A stretch of 5,687 bases of DNA from NCBI GenBank assembly GCA_035533375.1, contig DATLTV010000008.1, positions 1 through 5,687 on the forward strand, read 5' to 3'. Shown one piece after another: positions 4,631 through 5,687 of this stretch. The stretch comes from DATLTV01 sp035533375 (GTDB taxonomy: Bacteria > Patescibacteriota > Minisyncoccia > UBA6257 > 2-01-FULL-56-20). The position numbers and the translations under genes were made by a program. The notes below the pieces were generated by a model that had not been told where the DNA came from, searched no databases, and was given only the letters and a program-made list of their open reading frames with translations. The stretch's first letter is position 1, and every line of letters begins with the position of its first letter.

Positions 4631-5687
4631 CTAACACAACATGATCGCAAGAAGGAGCAGGATGATCGCGGCGTAGAGCGGATAGCGCCACAGCTCATTT
4701 CTTTCATTTATCGTTTCGGTTTTAGCCGCGATGAAGCTCCGGTTGGCATCGGCGGCGTTCGTAAGGAACCCGGTCGCGGTCGTGTTTCCGCCGTCGATTG
4801 AGAACGAGGCTCCGCCGGTCGCATCCGCAATGTGGCTCAGAGTGCGCATGTTAAGCCGCGTCACGAGTCCTGCAAATTGCGCGGGGATGTCATCCGGATA
4901 GTCCGTTGGACGGCGCCCGCGCAATACCGAAGGAAGCGGCACGCCGCGTGCAGTTCCCACGCCCACGGCATACACGCGAAGATCGCGCTTGCGGAATTCG
5001 GCGACCGCTTTTTCGAGGCGCGCGGCCTCTCCCGATTCATCGTCGCCGTCGCTTATCAGGAATACGATCCGTTTGCGCGGAGCAACGCGGTGCGTTCCGT
5101 GATGTTTCGCAAACCATGCATCCTGCGCATCAAGCGACTCGTACACGTCTTCCAACATGTTCGGAAAATCGGTGTCCCACACGGTTTCATCGGTCGAAAG
5201 ATCCTTCGGAAACGAAACTTGCTCCACGCAGTTCGCAAAAGCGGAAAAATCATCCGTAAGATAGAGATTCCGCGTGGAATCTTTCCCGAAAGCGAAAAAG
5301 GCGATGCGGTCGCCGGGCCGCAGAATATTCGTCGCGACATTCATAAGCTCGCGTTTCGCCGCATCGAGGCGCGTCGGGCGAATATCCGCCGCGTTCATCG
5401 AAATCGATCGATCGAGCACCGCAACGATGTCCACATTCCCGCGCCGCAGTTCCGAGGACGGATTCCGCAGATACGGCCGCGCGAGCGAGACGACCATCGC
5501 GGAAGCCGAAGAGAGCAGAAGAAACCAGATTGCCGTACTCGGAAGAAGCCGCCACCGCGACCCGTATGTCTTTGGCGGAGCTTTGAAATGCCTCCAGACG
5601 AGCACGGCAAAGGCAATGCACGCAAGTACAATAATGGGGCGAAATAGCGCGAAGTACTCCGGATCTGCGAAAACGATATGCTTCCAC
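4631..5687 (-). CDS. BatA-like VWA membrane protein, 5' end outside window
   Basis: 351 residues are visible; the frame is open to the right edge. A GTG at 5605 could be mistaken for the start, but the 27 residues before it include FADPEYFALFRPIIVL, which fits the BatA/aerotolerance N-terminus, so the true start lies beyond the window. In visible numbering: helix one at about 16-32, helix two at about 50-68, a VWA domain from about 86 to 270, and a C-terminal helix at 334-351. The metal-ion-dependent adhesion site looks intact: DRSIS (D92, S94, S96), a Thr among T165, T168 and T172, and D213 in SDGDD. Bat-type VWA proteins usually sit in the inner membrane with the VWA domain in the periplasm and occur beside MoxR ATPases and DUF58 proteins, which here would be upstream, outside the window. 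An intrinsic terminator follows. Partner and role unknown. Confidence 0.88.
   Translation of the reverse strand, partial: WKHIVFADPEYFALFRPIIVLACIAFAVLVWRHFKAPPKTYGSRWRLLPSTAIWFLLLSSASAMVVSLARPYLRNPSSELRRGNVDIVAVLDRSISMNAADIRPTRLDAAKRELMNVATNILRPGDRIAFFAFGKDSTRNLYLTDDFSAFANCVEQVSFPKDLSTDETVWDTDFPNMLEDVYESLDAQDAWFAKHHGTHRVAPRKRIVFLISDGDDESGEAARLEKAVAEFRKRDLRVYAVGVGTARGVPLPSVLRGRRPTDYPDDIPAQFAGLVTRLNMRTLSHIADATGGASFSIDGGNTTATGFLTNAADANRSFIAAKTETINERNELWRYPLYAAIILLLLAIMLC

Noticed and set aside
4471..4707. 78-codon minus-strand frame spanning the VWA tail, its terminator and the inverted repeat
   Set aside because: It crosses an intrinsic terminator and one arm of the repeat, and its product is Arg- and Pro-rich with no domain; probably spurious.
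4832..5647. 271-codon plus-strand frame opposite the VWA gene
   Set aside because: Arg/His-rich composition typical of an antisense shadow; the opposite strand carries an intact VWA metal site and membrane helices.

Overview
The window is a gene-dense bacterial segment with five protein genes, all on the minus strand and in the standard code (TAG, TGA and TAA all act as stops). Read in transcription order from the right edge: a membrane-anchored von Willebrand factor A (VWA) protein of the BatA type, cut by the window edge; a 612-residue exported protein with a SpoIVB-type S55 serine peptidase core; triosephosphate isomerase (tpiA); a membrane-anchored SIMPL (DUF541) protein; and a GtrA-family polytopic membrane protein. 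No rRNA, tRNA, CRISPR array or transposase is visible.

Organism: I cannot place it firmly. The pairing of tpiA with small envelope genes, a GtrA protein with two extra N-terminal helices, short hairpin repeats between genes and low-complexity tandem repeats inside genes recall Patescibacteria (CPR, Paceibacteria-like) or other uncultivated metagenomic lineages. The S55 and BatA-like proteins are less expected in CPR, so this is a low-confidence guess. Base composition is slightly GC-rich.

Layout: (1) 1-125 has no protein gene. It carries a terminator hairpin at the left edge, a strong imperfect hairpin and an extended -10 promoter on the minus strand, together resembling a short RNA gene or a leader. 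(2) 126-2375 is a probable three-gene operon, tpiA > SIMPL > GtrA, starting from an extended -10 only about 10 bases before the tpiA ATG. tpiA and SIMPL overlap by ATGA. A 90-bp REPIN-like double hairpin lies between SIMPL and GtrA. (3) 2441-4370 is a single-gene unit: palindrome and possible promoter, good Shine-Dalgarno, S55 gene, UUCG-loop terminator. (4) 4371-4630 is about 260 bp without a gene, holding one consensus DnaA-box 9-mer, a 97-bp inverted-repeat element with 19-bp perfect arms, and the terminator of the VWA gene. (5) 4631-5687 is the VWA gene, which runs off the right edge.

Apart from tpiA (glycolysis, cytosol), all products are exported or membrane-bound, so the segment has a cell-envelope flavour. 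Nothing shows that the genes form one pathway. I do not see a convincing new defence or mobile system. The best candidates for something undescribed are the structured non-coding stretches (1-102, 764-853, 4425-4521) and the two tandem repeats absorbed in frame into tpiA.
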